From assembly GCF_043951865.1 (NCBI RefSeq), contig NZ_JBINJF010000041.1:1-26598 (forward strand): a stretch of 26,598 nucleotides of DNA, given 5' to 3'. Made by a program: the position numbers and the translations under genes. Under the pieces are notes generated by a model. The model had not been told where the DNA came from, ran no database searches, and worked only from the letters and a program-made list of their open reading frames with translations. Origin of the DNA: JAMQKA01 sp043951865 (GTDB lineage: Bacteria > Bacteroidota > Rhodothermia > Balneolales > Balneolaceae). Shown in pieces: positions 1-7,631 of the stretch; position 1 is the first letter of the stretch, and every line of letters begins with the position of its first letter.

Positions 1-114
1 TCCCAGAAAAGCCTGATGCCCGAAAAATACGGCTGGGAGGAGACCCCGCCCGTCGTGCCGGGACCCGATGGAACATACCCGGTGCCCGTGCCCGGCGAGA
101 CTGAAGTATTATAG
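1..114 (+). CDS. C-terminal fragment of an unidentified protein
   Basis: An open frame runs from base 1 to a TAG stop at 112-114 and encodes the last 37 residues of a protein that begins before the window. The tail is rich in Pro, Gly, Val and Glu, with a repeated pattern around PGPDGTYPVPVPGETEVL. It carries no motif that I can assign to a family. A good intrinsic terminator begins 25 bases after the stop, which supports this being a genuine gene end and the close of the preceding transcription unit. Its relation to the downstream sigma/FecR/SusCD module is unknown. Confidence 0.6.
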   Translation, partial: SQKSLMPEKYGWEETPPVVPGPDGTYPVPVPGETEVL

Positions 115-138
115 TCCCTCAAAATTCGCGGATGCTTT

Positions 139-177
139 AACAGGCGGTCTCTTAAACGGGTACCGCCTGTTTTTTTT
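139..177 (+). terminator. Intrinsic terminator after the first partial gene
   Basis: AACAGGCGGT (139-148) pairs perfectly with ACCGCCTGTT (162-171) around a 13-base loop. The T-run spans 170-177. It sits 25 bases after the stop of the partial gene and separates it from the sigma-factor operon. Confidence 0.85.
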
Positions 178-242
178 GTTCCGGGTACGCCATTTATTGT
201 AAAGTTTTCAAAAAAGTTGCATAAAGAGTGAAAAATTCTATC

Positions 243-270
243 TTGTAAATAGAACGCCTGCCTATCTTTA
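243..270 (+). promoter_or_regulatory. Candidate promoter of the first sigma gene
   Basis: TTG at 243-245, a 17-base gap, then TATCTTTA at 263-270 resembles the Bacteroidetes housekeeping promoter (-33 TTTG, -7 TAnnTTTG). It lies about 50 bases before the sigma-factor ATG in an AT-rich stretch. This is a pattern match in AT-rich DNA, so chance similarity is quite possible. Confidence 0.35.
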
Positions 271-321
271 TGTAATTTTTTACTACAGGGGTTCACGTCA
301 AAGAAAGGGGAAGGAAACTTT

Positions 322-921
322 ATGGATCATTGCGACAAATTTGATTCGCTGCCGGATTCCGAAATTTGGCAACTGCTAAAAGAAGGAAATCGGAAAGCTC
401 TTAAAACGTTATTTGATAAATACTACAATGACCTGTACAGCTATGCCTACAAGATAAGTCGTGACAAAGCCCTCTCAAAGGATTGCGTACAGGAGCTTTT
501 TTATCGGGTTTGGGACCGGAAGGAGCATCTTTCCGATATTTCATCCGTGAAGGCGTATCTATGGGTTTCGTTGAGAAGAGATGTTTTTAAAGCGATCAGC
601 AGGGATGACAAAACGATACACAGCGAAGATATTATTTCATACCCTGAACTGTTATCGTTCACACATGAAGATTTTATCATTCAAAAAGAAAAAAAAGAAG
701 AGCAGAAAGAGGCTCTCCTTCGAGCTCTGAACAATCTGCCTGACCGGCACAGAGAAGCTATTTTTTTAAAATATTTCAACGGCTTAAGCTACAGCGAAAT
801 ACAGCAGGTGATGTCGGTTAACTATCAAACAGCACGAAACTATATCTATCACGGCGTGAAAGCCTTAAAAAAAGAATTTGAGGGTAAAATATTCGTATCC
901 TCAATCAAGGAAGCTATATAG
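322..921 (+). CDS. ECF RNA polymerase sigma factor, module 1
   Basis: This 199-residue protein is a group 4 (ECF) sigma-70 factor of the FecI-like type found in SusCD modules. It should direct RNA polymerase to the promoters of its own uptake operon once released by FecR. Region 2 spans roughly residues 25-92, with DCVQELFYRVWDR at 54-66 typical of the core-binding and -10-recognition segment. Region 4 spans about 131-185, including LPDRHREAIFLKYFNGLSY and a helix-turn-helix whose recognition segment is NYQTARNY (167-174). The ATG has a purine-rich ribosome site (AGGGGAAGGA) at suitable spacing. fecR follows after 138 bases. The second sigma gene at 18625 encodes a paralogue of identical length that aligns without gaps. 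The main divergence is at the termini and in the linker around residues 95-130. Confidence 0.95.
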   Translation: MDHCDKFDSLPDSEIWQLLKEGNRKALKTLFDKYYNDLYSYAYKISRDKALSKDCVQELFYRVWDRKEHLSDISSVKAYLWVSLRRDVFKAISRDDKTIHSEDIISYPELLSFTHEDFIIQKEKKEEQKEALLRALNNLPDRHREAIFLKYFNGLSYSEIQQVMSVNYQTARNYIYHGVKALKKEFEGKIFVSSIKEAI

Positions 922-956
922 GCCGAAATTACGGGTATGGCGTGTAGCTAAGAATA

Positions 957-1003
957 TTTTTTTTGTAAATAGCGATTACAAGCTCTTTCCTAACCGCTCT
1001 TTA
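957..1003 (+). promoter_or_regulatory. Conserved upstream element of fecR, module 1
   Basis: T8 (957-964), 10 bases, ATTACAA (975-981), 14 bases, GCTCTTTA (996-1003). The same three blocks with exactly the same spacing lie before the second fecR gene at 19691-19737, although the surrounding intergenic DNA is unrelated. It ends 56 bases before the chosen ATG. A promoter or sigma/operator site serving both anti-sigma genes is the simplest reading. I cannot say which block is the -35 or -10 equivalent. Confidence 0.5.
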
Positions 1004-1059
1004 CTAGTATAGTGACTGAAGTTGTCAATAACCTTGGTGGTTTCAGAGAGGGGGAGTTA

Positions 1060-2130
1060 ATGGGTAATAACAGCTTGTCCATAGATGAATTAACCCAGGA
1101 TATCTCTTTTATCCGCTGGGTGAAGGGAACAGCCCGACCGGAAGAGATAAAGAAATGGGATGCATGGCTCGGCGAAGTGCCTGAAAACCGCTGCCGGGCT
1201 CGGAAAGCACAGCAAAAAGTGTTGGGGATAAACTTTGTCACCCGGTCGGTTTTTGACCTGGAACTGGAGTGGTCGGAGCTCGACCAGAGGATTACCGGCA
1301 GCATTCTTTCATCCAAATCGGCACCGGTTGCACCGAAAAAGTATAACCGGATCTTAAAAACAACAGCATCGGCTTCGGTTGTCATTTTGGCAGCGGACGT
1401 CGGACCGTTTCCGCTTTTTACCGGGTCGGAGAATCTCCCGGCCGTACAGGCTGAAACCGAATGGACAACGGTAGAAACTCCATACCGTCAGCTTAAAACA
1501 GTTGCTTTTTCTGATGGCTCCACCATCATTCTTAACGCCAATTCTTCTGTTACGTTTCCTTCTTGCTGGATGCGTACAAGGAGTGCAGAGCTTTTTCTGG
1601 AAGGAGAAGCCTATTTCTCCATCCCGGATCGAAATTCTGCGGATACCATACCGTTTAAAGTCACAACGACCGATGGTACCATTTATGTAACGGGCACCAG
1701 GTTTGTTGTTAAGACGGATGAAAACAATACGGCTGTAGCACTTGAAGAAGGGGCCATTACCGTCACAAGAAATCTGGACGGCGAGCCCCCCGCAGTCGCC
1801 TACGAGGTAAAACCCAATGAACTTGCTGTTTTACACAAGCAAGACGCACACGTCAGCATTTCAGCAATATCAAATATAGAAGTGTTCACTTCTTGGACCG
1901 ACCACAAGTTGGTGCTCGACAGCTCACCTTTTAGTTATCTGGTTCAGCGAATAAAAGAGACATACGGAACCAACGTCACCGTTACCGACGATCGGCTGTA
2001 TCACCGGAAATTAACGGGATCAATACAATTAAAAGACCTGTCGCATGTCGTGCAGTCCGTTTCTGATGTAATGGATATCCACGTTACTCAGAAAGACGGG
2101 ACTGTGTATTTCGGAAATAAAAACCGGTAA
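1060..2130 (+). CDS. FecR-family anti-sigma factor, module 1
   Basis: A 356-residue inner-membrane anti-sigma regulator predicted to hold the ECF sigma factor through its cytoplasmic N-terminus and to receive the signal from the SusC STN domain in the periplasm. I chose ATG 1060 over an in-frame GTG at 1012. It is preceded by a strong AGAGAGGGGGAG site, and it gives an N-terminus matching the paralogue at 19789 (both have SFIRW and EE-KKWD). The FecR domain runs about 136-245 (LSDG-type motif FSDGSTIILNANS at 150-162, then FLEGEAYFSI). A DUF4974-like tail covers about 285-356 (LDSSPFSYL through LTGSIQLKDL). The expected transmembrane helix at about 99-121 is unusual: it holds Asp113 and two prolines, where the paralogue has a clean hydrophobic stretch. 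It is followed after 88 bases by susC. Confidence 0.9.
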   Translation: MGNNSLSIDELTQDISFIRWVKGTARPEEIKKWDAWLGEVPENRCRARKAQQKVLGINFVTRSVFDLELEWSELDQRITGSILSSKSAPVAPKKYNRILKTTASASVVILAADVGPFPLFTGSENLPAVQAETEWTTVETPYRQLKTVAFSDGSTIILNANSSVTFPSCWMRTRSAELFLEGEAYFSIPDRNSADTIPFKVTTTDGTIYVTGTRFVVKTDENNTAVALEEGAITVTRNLDGEPPAVAYEVKPNELAVLHKQDAHVSISAISNIEVFTSWTDHKLVLDSSPFSYLVQRIKETYGTNVTVTDDRLYHRKLTGSIQLKDLSHVVQSVSDVMDIHVTQKDGTVYFGNKNR

Positions 2131-2218
2131 AAAAGAAAGGGAAAATCATCACAAATCAAAAAAATACCATGGCAAATCCATATCTAACTTAATAATAAAA
2201 CTTATAAACATAGGGACA

Positions 2219-5200
2219 ATGAAACTAACAAAATCAATTTTCCCCATCCTGGTGGCGATCTGCATGATCGTACCGGATCTGTCAGCCCAGGATGAACTTG
2301 ACAATGCATTAACCCTGAATAGCCGGACCAATATTCACCTGGTGAAGTCGGGGACATTGCTGAGCGACGCACTGGCGGAAATCGAGGAAAAATATAATGT
2401 TGTTTTTCTTTATGAAAGCCGCTTGCTGGAGTCCAGAGTAGTGGACCGTGAATTTATGCTGTCGGATGACAACTTAATTAAGGGCGTGCAGGATATTATC
2501 GAGGAATACCCGCTGAAGCTGAAACAGCTGGATCACAGCCTGTATGGCATTATTCGGGATGAGTTCGCAGAAGCTGAAAAAGTATATATAGAGCTTGTAA
2601 GCGGGCAAGTAACCGACAATGCCGGGGAATCACTGCCCGGTGTGAATATCCTTGTTAGCGGTACCACGATCGGCACGACATCCGACACGGACGGCAACTG
2701 GGAGCTGGAGGTACCCTCGCTACAGGATACGCTGGTTTTTTCTTTCGTGGGATTCCAGACCCAGGTAGTTCCGATTGAAGGCCGCACGGAGATAAATGTG
2801 ACGCTGATTCCCCAAACCTATTCCGGTGAAGAGCTGGTGGTGGTAGGGTACGGCACACAGACACGGGAAACTCTGACCGGCTCTGTAAGCTCGGTTTCCG
2901 GAGCCAGGATGGAAAAAGTTCCTGTTACGAACATGGCCAACAGCTTGACCGGCCAGCTGCCGGGCATTGTAACGGTAAACAGCAGCGGGGAGCCCGGCTA
3001 TGACGGGGCAACCATTCGTATCCGTGGGGAACATACCCTGAACAACAACCAGCCCCTGGTTGTGATTGACGGGGTTCCCGATCGATCGGGAGGCCTGGAC
3101 CGGCTGAATCCCCGGGATATTGAAAATATCAGCGTACTGAAAGATGCCTCGGCGGCAATTTACGGTTCGCGTGCAGCCAACGGCGTAATCCTTATTACCA
3201 CAAAGCGGGGGCGGGAAGGGGCTCCCCAGTTCACGCTGAATCTGAACCAGGGATTTAATCAGCCGACGCGCATTCCCGAGATGGCGGACGCGGCCACCTA
3301 CATGACGATGCTGAATGAGATCGATAATTACCGGGGCCTCGGCGACCGCTATACACAGGAACAGATCGACTGCCACAGAAACCAGGAGGACCCGTGGCTG
3401 TGCCCGGATACCGACTGGTTTGCCGAAGCGCTAAAACCGATGTCATTTCAATCCCGGGCTGACATGTCGGTGTCGGGAGGCGGTGAATCCATAAAATACT
3501 ATCTTTCATTCAGTGGATTGACCGAAGATGGATACTACGAGAACAGCGCCACCCGCTACAACGAGTACAGCTTCCGTAGCAATATCGACGGACAGCTTTC
3601 CGAAAGTATCACCCTTTCCTTCGACGCCCTGGGGCGATTTGAAGATCGCAATTTCCCAACCGAGGGGGCCGGCGCCACTTTCCGCATGCTGATGCGCGGC
3701 AAACCGAACGAACATGGATTCTGGCCCAACGGTCTGCCTGCACCTGACATCGAGAACGGTACCAACCCGGTAGTCACCGGAACCGATGCCACCGGCTATG
3801 ACGATGACGAACGCTATTATTTCCAAAGCAATGTCAGGCTTAAAGTCGAAATTCCGGGGGTCGAGGGACTGGCCTTTGAGGGAACGGCCTCATATGACAA
3901 GGATTTCCTCCAGCGTAAACGGTGGCAGACGCCGTGGACCCTCTATTCTCTTGAGGGCTTTGACACGAATGGAGACGGCATCGCCGACGGGATGGACAGC
4001 AGCGGGGAGCCGATCTTTAACTCCAGCCTCGTACCCAACCAGGACGCCAACCTTCAGCAGTGGTCTGAAACAGGCGATGGCATATTGCTGAACTTGGTGG
4101 GAACCTATCAGCAGGATATTGGGGATCACTCCTACAGTGTGCTACTGGGAGCCGAACGGCAGGAAGCCAACAACTCCGGGTTCTGGGCCTTCCGCCGCTA
4201 CTTCCCCTCTACCCAGATTGATATACTTGATGTGGGGGGCGAGGAGCAACAGGATCTTGGGGGCGGTTCACGACAGGTAATTGATGACCGAAATAACCAG
4301 GAAGCCCGGCTCAACTATTTTACCCGCCTGAATTACAACTATCAGAGCAAGTATCTCTTCGAATTCGTCGGTCGGTACGACGGGTCCTATATCTTTCCCG
4401 AGGGCGAACGGTTCGGTTTCTTTCCCTCTTTCTCCCTGGGATGGCGACTGAGCCAGGAAGACTGGTTCCAGGATGCTACGGGCGACTTTTTTGACGAGCT
4501 GAAGCTACGTACTTCCTGGGGACAGACGGGCAATGACCGTATCGAAGAATGGCAGTTCCTCTCCACCTATACGTTTGGCGGGGGATATATCTTCAACAAC
4601 TCGGTGATGCAGAGTATTTTTCCGGGTCGCACGCCAAATCCAAATGTAACATGGGAGGTAGCCAACCAGTTTGACGTCGGCATAGAGTCAGCAATCTTTG
4701 ACAACCAGTTGTCGATAGAATTCGACTACTTCAACTACCTGAGGGAAGATATCCTGTGGTGGAGAAACGCCTCTGTTCCGCAGACAGCTGGCCTTGAACT
4801 CCCGAGGGAGAATATCGGTGAAGTGAAAAGCTGGGGATTCGATGGCTCCATCTCATGGCGCAAGCAGCTGAGCTCCAACTTCCTGATCGATGTTGCGCTT
4901 AATGGTGGCTATGCTACCAACGAAATCCAGTACTGGGATGAACCGCCGGGAGCTCCCGAGTGGCAACAGTCGACGGGAAGAATGATGGAAGCTCCGCTTT
5001 TGTACAACGTCATCGGTGTATTCAGCAACCAGGAGGAAGTAGATAACTACCCCCACTGGGATAATGCCCGACCCGGTGATCTTATTTTTGAAGATGTGAA
5101 TGATGACGGTGTAATCAATTCAGATGACCGAATCCGGGTGGAGAGAACCGATCTTCCAAAATGGAACGGGGGATTAAACATCAGTGGCCAGTACAAGTCC

Positions 5201-5617
5201 TTCGACTTTGTCGTATTCTTCCAGGGTGCGGCAGGCGCTTCTCAATGGGTGCAGACCCAGTCCGGAGATTTTGGGAACTACTTCCAGGAGTTTGCGGAAA
5301 ACCGGTGGACCCCCGACAATCCGGATGCCTCGGGACCGAGAGCATTTCAGCGTGAAGAGGAATACTGGATTTCTCAACAAAACACCTACTTCTACCTGAA
5401 TACGGATTACGTCCGCCTGAAAAACCTGGAAATCGGGTATAATGCTCCCACTTCGTTCACAAGCCAGTTGGGACTTGACCGATTGCGGATATATGCAAAC
5501 GGGTTCAACCTTTTGACGTTCAGCGACTTTTGGATGGATCCGGAAGCACGCAATGCCTCAGGATCATACTACCCGCAGAAAAGGGTTGTTAACCTGGGAC
5601 TCTCGCTGTCATTTTAG
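2219..5617 (+). CDS. SusC/RagA-family TonB-linked outer-membrane receptor with STN domain, module 1
   Basis: A 1132-residue outer-membrane beta-barrel that should import a ligand handed over by its SusD lid, using TonB energy. Domains in order are a signal peptide (1 to about 23, cleavage near LSA/Q), an STN signalling domain (about 39-113, beginning IHLVKSGTLLSDALAEIEEKY), a carboxypeptidase-regulatory-like beta-sandwich (about 126-200), a TonB-box-like EELVVVGYG at about 204, the plug (about 215-330, with the SusC signature VLKDASAAIYGSRAANGVI from about 306), and the barrel ending in Phe. The STN domain marks it as a transducer that signals to FecR. The extracellular region around 4010-4070 differs from the paralogue at 20964, while most of the barrel is closely similar. 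The start has AGGGA only 2 bases before the ATG. It is followed by a hairpin and then susD. Confidence 0.96.
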   Translation: MKLTKSIFPILVAICMIVPDLSAQDELDNALTLNSRTNIHLVKSGTLLSDALAEIEEKYNVVFLYESRLLESRVVDREFMLSDDNLIKGVQDIIEEYPLKLKQLDHSLYGIIRDEFAEAEKVYIELVSGQVTDNAGESLPGVNILVSGTTIGTTSDTDGNWELEVPSLQDTLVFSFVGFQTQVVPIEGRTEINVTLIPQTYSGEELVVVGYGTQTRETLTGSVSSVSGARMEKVPVTNMANSLTGQLPGIVTVNSSGEPGYDGATIRIRGEHTLNNNQPLVVIDGVPDRSGGLDRLNPRDIENISVLKDASAAIYGSRAANGVILITTKRGREGAPQFTLNLNQGFNQPTRIPEMADAATYMTMLNEIDNYRGLGDRYTQEQIDCHRNQEDPWLCPDTDWFAEALKPMSFQSRADMSVSGGGESIKYYLSFSGLTEDGYYENSATRYNEYSFRSNIDGQLSESITLSFDALGRFEDRNFPTEGAGATFRMLMRGKPNEHGFWPNGLPAPDIENGTNPVVTGTDATGYDDDERYYFQSNVRLKVEIPGVEGLAFEGTASYDKDFLQRKRWQTPWTLYSLEGFDTNGDGIADGMDSSGEPIFNSSLVPNQDANLQQWSETGDGILLNLVGTYQQDIGDHSYSVLLGAERQEANNSGFWAFRRYFPSTQIDILDVGGEEQQDLGGGSRQVIDDRNNQEARLNYFTRLNYNYQSKYLFEFVGRYDGSYIFPEGERFGFFPSFSLGWRLSQEDWFQDATGDFFDELKLRTSWGQTGNDRIEEWQFLSTYTFGGGYIFNNSVMQSIFPGRTPNPNVTWEVANQFDVGIESAIFDNQLSIEFDYFNYLREDILWWRNASVPQTAGLELPRENIGEVKSWGFDGSISWRKQLSSNFLIDVALNGGYATNEIQYWDEPPGAPEWQQSTGRMMEAPLLYNVIGVFSNQEEVDNYPHWDNARPGDLIFEDVNDDGVINSDDRIRVERTDLPKWNGGLNISGQYKSFDFVVFFQGAAGASQWVQTQSGDFGNYFQEFAENRWTPDNPDASGPRAFQREEEYWISQQNTYFYLNTDYVRLKNLEIGYNAPTSFTSQLGLDRLRIYANGFNLLTFSDFWMDPEARNASGSYYPQKRVVNLGLSLSF

Positions 5618-5626
5618 CGGTTTGCC

Positions 5627-5664
5627 GGTGCCCGCCTGATCCCGCAACAGCTCGGGTGGGCACC
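5627..5664 (+). other. Stable hairpin between susC and susD, module 1
   Basis: GGTGCCCGCCTGA (5627-5639) pairs with TCGGGTGGGCACC (5652-5664): 13 base pairs including two G-T wobbles, around a 12-base loop. There is no T-run after it, so it is not a standard terminator. Intercistronic hairpins of this kind can protect the upstream mRNA from 3' decay or set the ratio of SusC to SusD. Module 2 has only 19 bases between the same genes and no hairpin. Confidence 0.7.
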
Positions 5665-5698
5665 TCCCTTAAAACTATTGAAGATAAAAGGAAATACG

Positions 5699-7480
5699 AT
5701 GAAGAAACTACACACTATATATCAAATACGATTTAAGGTTCTGGGCGTCCTCTGCATCCTGTTTTTATTCGGGTCGTGCAGCGAAGACGTACTGAATCTC
5801 AGTCCCACGGACCAGATATCTGACAACACCGTTTGGGAGGATCCCGCGCTGATTGACCTGTATCTGGCAGATATTTACAGAAGAATGCACCACGGACTTG
5901 ACGAGGTCAAGCTTTCCTCACTCTCGGATGACACGCATTTCATCCACGGGTACGGCACGATCGAAATTGTGCAGGGCATCTCCAGCCCGAGTAATATCGG
6001 GGCCTGGGGGCGCGGCGATCTCCGGCACTTCAGGTGGGATCATCTGTACAGCGCCATACGCCAGACCAACATTGTGCTGGCCAATATCGATGAGGCCAAT
6101 GTCAGCGAGGAGTTCAGAGATCACGTGAAAGGGGAGACGCATTTTTTGCGCGCCTTTTTCTATCACAATCTCGTCCGAAATTACGGCGGTGTCCCGATCG
6201 TTACGCAAGTCTTTGAGCTTGATGACGATTTGCTGGTTCCGCGGAACAGCTTCGAAGAGAGCGTCAACTTTGTGGTGGAAGAAGCCGACCGCGCTGCAGC
6301 CCTGCTCCCGCTGGAAGCCCGCGATTTAGGTCGGGCGACCCGGGGTGCGGCACTGGCGTTGAAATCGCGAATACTGATTCATGCGGCCAGCGACCTGTTT
6401 GCGGATCCCATCGGTTCAAATCCTGAAGTGACGGGGTACACCTCCGGCAGCCAGGAGGCTCGCTACCAGGCTGCCAAGGATGCTGCCGAAGCCGTAATGA
6501 ATATGGGAATCTACAGCCTCTTTGAACGGGTTCAGGGTGATCCCGCCACGAATTATGAGCAGATCTTTATTGTAAATGAAGATCATGAAGAGACAATCAT
6601 GGCGCGCTTTTTCCTCGGAAGCCGCGACTGGCAGGATCGCTTCCTGCCCCACCAGTTTAACGGTCCGAACGGTTATCGCGGGTGGGCTGGTAACACCCCG
6701 CTGCAGTCGCTGGTCGACGCCTACGAGATGGCTGACGGCACTGCGTTCGACTGGAACAACCCGGATCACGCCTCCGATCCCTATGCCAACCGGGACCCCC
6801 GCCTTTATGCCTCTATCCTTTTTGACGGGGCTCCCTGGGTAACGCCTCCCTCCTTCAGGGAACCGTATGACGCGTTCGGAAACATCCAGACGTTTGAACG
6901 GGTGACGCTCCCGGATAACTCGCAAGTTGTGGGGGTTGATACCCGAAACGGTCCGATAGAGGACTGGAACGGCAGCTATTCCCGCTATTATTTGCGGAAA
7001 TTTATCGATCCCACGCTGCCGCCACAACAGCGGCAGGAAACCCCGTGGATCTACTTTCGTTACGGGGAAGTGATACTCAACTATGCTGAAGCGTGCATCG
7101 GACTTGGAGAAGAGCAAAATGCAAGGGATGCCATCAACATGATTCGGGAACGGGCGGGCATGCCCGACATCACCGACAGCGGGCAGGCGTTGATTGAGCG
7201 GTACCAAAATGAACGTCGTGTGGAGCTTTTTGGTGAAGAACACCGGCTGTTCGATATCCGGAGGTGGAAAACCGCTCCCACCAAGTATGAAGACGCCCGT
7301 GGTATCCTGATAACTGCGGAAGCGACCGATCCCAGGGATCGCAGCACATATTCCAATTACACCTATGATCCCACCCTGCACGTGCAAGACAGGGCGTGGG
7401 ATGACAGCCACTATTTTGCACCGATCCCGTTTGACGAGATCAATCGAAACGACCAGCTGGTGCAGAACCCGGGATATTAA
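5699..7480 (+). CDS. SusD/RagB-family surface lipoprotein, module 1
   Basis: A 593-residue SusD-like substrate-binding lipoprotein that should form the extracellular lid of the SusC channel encoded just upstream. I chose ATG 5699 (MKKLHTIYQ) rather than the in-frame TTG at 5678, because an AAAAGGA ribosome site lies at the right distance before this ATG. The signal peptide ends in a lipobox with Cys27 (FLFGSC). Family marks include TDQISDNTVWEDPALIDLYL near the N-terminus, GRATRGAALALKSRIL at about 211-226, NYAEACIGLGE, the RAGMPDI segment, ERRVELFGEEHRLFDIRRW, and the C-terminal PIPFDEINRNDQLVQNPGY typical of SusD. A strong terminator begins 34 bases after the stop, so it is the last gene of the operon. 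The paralogue is at 24418. Confidence 0.95.
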   Translation: MKKLHTIYQIRFKVLGVLCILFLFGSCSEDVLNLSPTDQISDNTVWEDPALIDLYLADIYRRMHHGLDEVKLSSLSDDTHFIHGYGTIEIVQGISSPSNIGAWGRGDLRHFRWDHLYSAIRQTNIVLANIDEANVSEEFRDHVKGETHFLRAFFYHNLVRNYGGVPIVTQVFELDDDLLVPRNSFEESVNFVVEEADRAAALLPLEARDLGRATRGAALALKSRILIHAASDLFADPIGSNPEVTGYTSGSQEARYQAAKDAAEAVMNMGIYSLFERVQGDPATNYEQIFIVNEDHEETIMARFFLGSRDWQDRFLPHQFNGPNGYRGWAGNTPLQSLVDAYEMADGTAFDWNNPDHASDPYANRDPRLYASILFDGAPWVTPPSFREPYDAFGNIQTFERVTLPDNSQVVGVDTRNGPIEDWNGSYSRYYLRKFIDPTLPPQQRQETPWIYFRYGEVILNYAEACIGLGEEQNARDAINMIRERAGMPDITDSGQALIERYQNERRVELFGEEHRLFDIRRWKTAPTKYEDARGILITAEATDPRDRSTYSNYTYDPTLHVQDRAWDDSHYFAPIPFDEINRNDQLVQNPGY

Positions 7481-7514
7481 TCCCGTAAAATGCTGAAAAG
7501 CAGTTCATAATTGT

Positions 7515-7551
7515 GAAGCAGGTCCGATGGCGTTGGACCTGCTTCTTTTTT
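7515..7551 (+). terminator. Intrinsic terminator of SusCD module 1
   Basis: GAAGCAGGTCC (7515-7525) pairs perfectly with GGACCTGCTTC (7535-7545), loop of 9, followed by six T (7546-7551). The outer eight pairs are identical to the terminator after the second susD (26349-26383), while the inner three pairs differ but still pair. Confidence 0.9.
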
Positions 7552-7582
7552 ACCACCGTTTGAGGAAGCATGAGCAGAGATT

Positions 7583-7618
7583 CGTGAGGTTATCTCACGT
7601 CAGGCGGGCGAATTTCGC
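7583..7618 (+). promoter_or_regulatory. Two adjacent palindromes before the TonB receptor gene
   Basis: CGTGAG (7583-7588) faces CTCACG (7594-7599) around a 5-base loop. Eight bases later GCGAA-T-TTCGC (7608-7618) is a second palindrome. They lie between the module 1 terminator and the receptor ATG at 7632, so they may be operator sites or 5'-leader structures. Short palindromes arise by chance, so confidence is low. Confidence 0.3.
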
Positions 7619-7631
7619 TAACGATAACATA

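Noticed and set aside
1012..1059. GTG start for the first FecR
   Set aside because: ATG 1060 has a strong ribosome site and gives an N-terminus matching the paralogue. The 16 extra residues have no counterpart there.
5095..5140. EF-hand or dockerin-like motif DVNDDGVINSDD in SusC
   Set aside because: This sequence is a common part of SusC barrels and recurs in the second SusC. It does not indicate a dockerin or cellulosome link.
5678..5698. TTG start for the first SusD
   Set aside because: ATG 5699 follows an AAAAGGA site at good spacing and gives a normal lipoprotein signal.
7527..7631. Extended N-terminus of the TonB receptor from ATG 7527
   Set aside because: This ATG lies in the loop of the perfect terminator at 7515-7551. 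The extension also has no signal-peptide character, while ATG 7632 gives a proper signal peptide.
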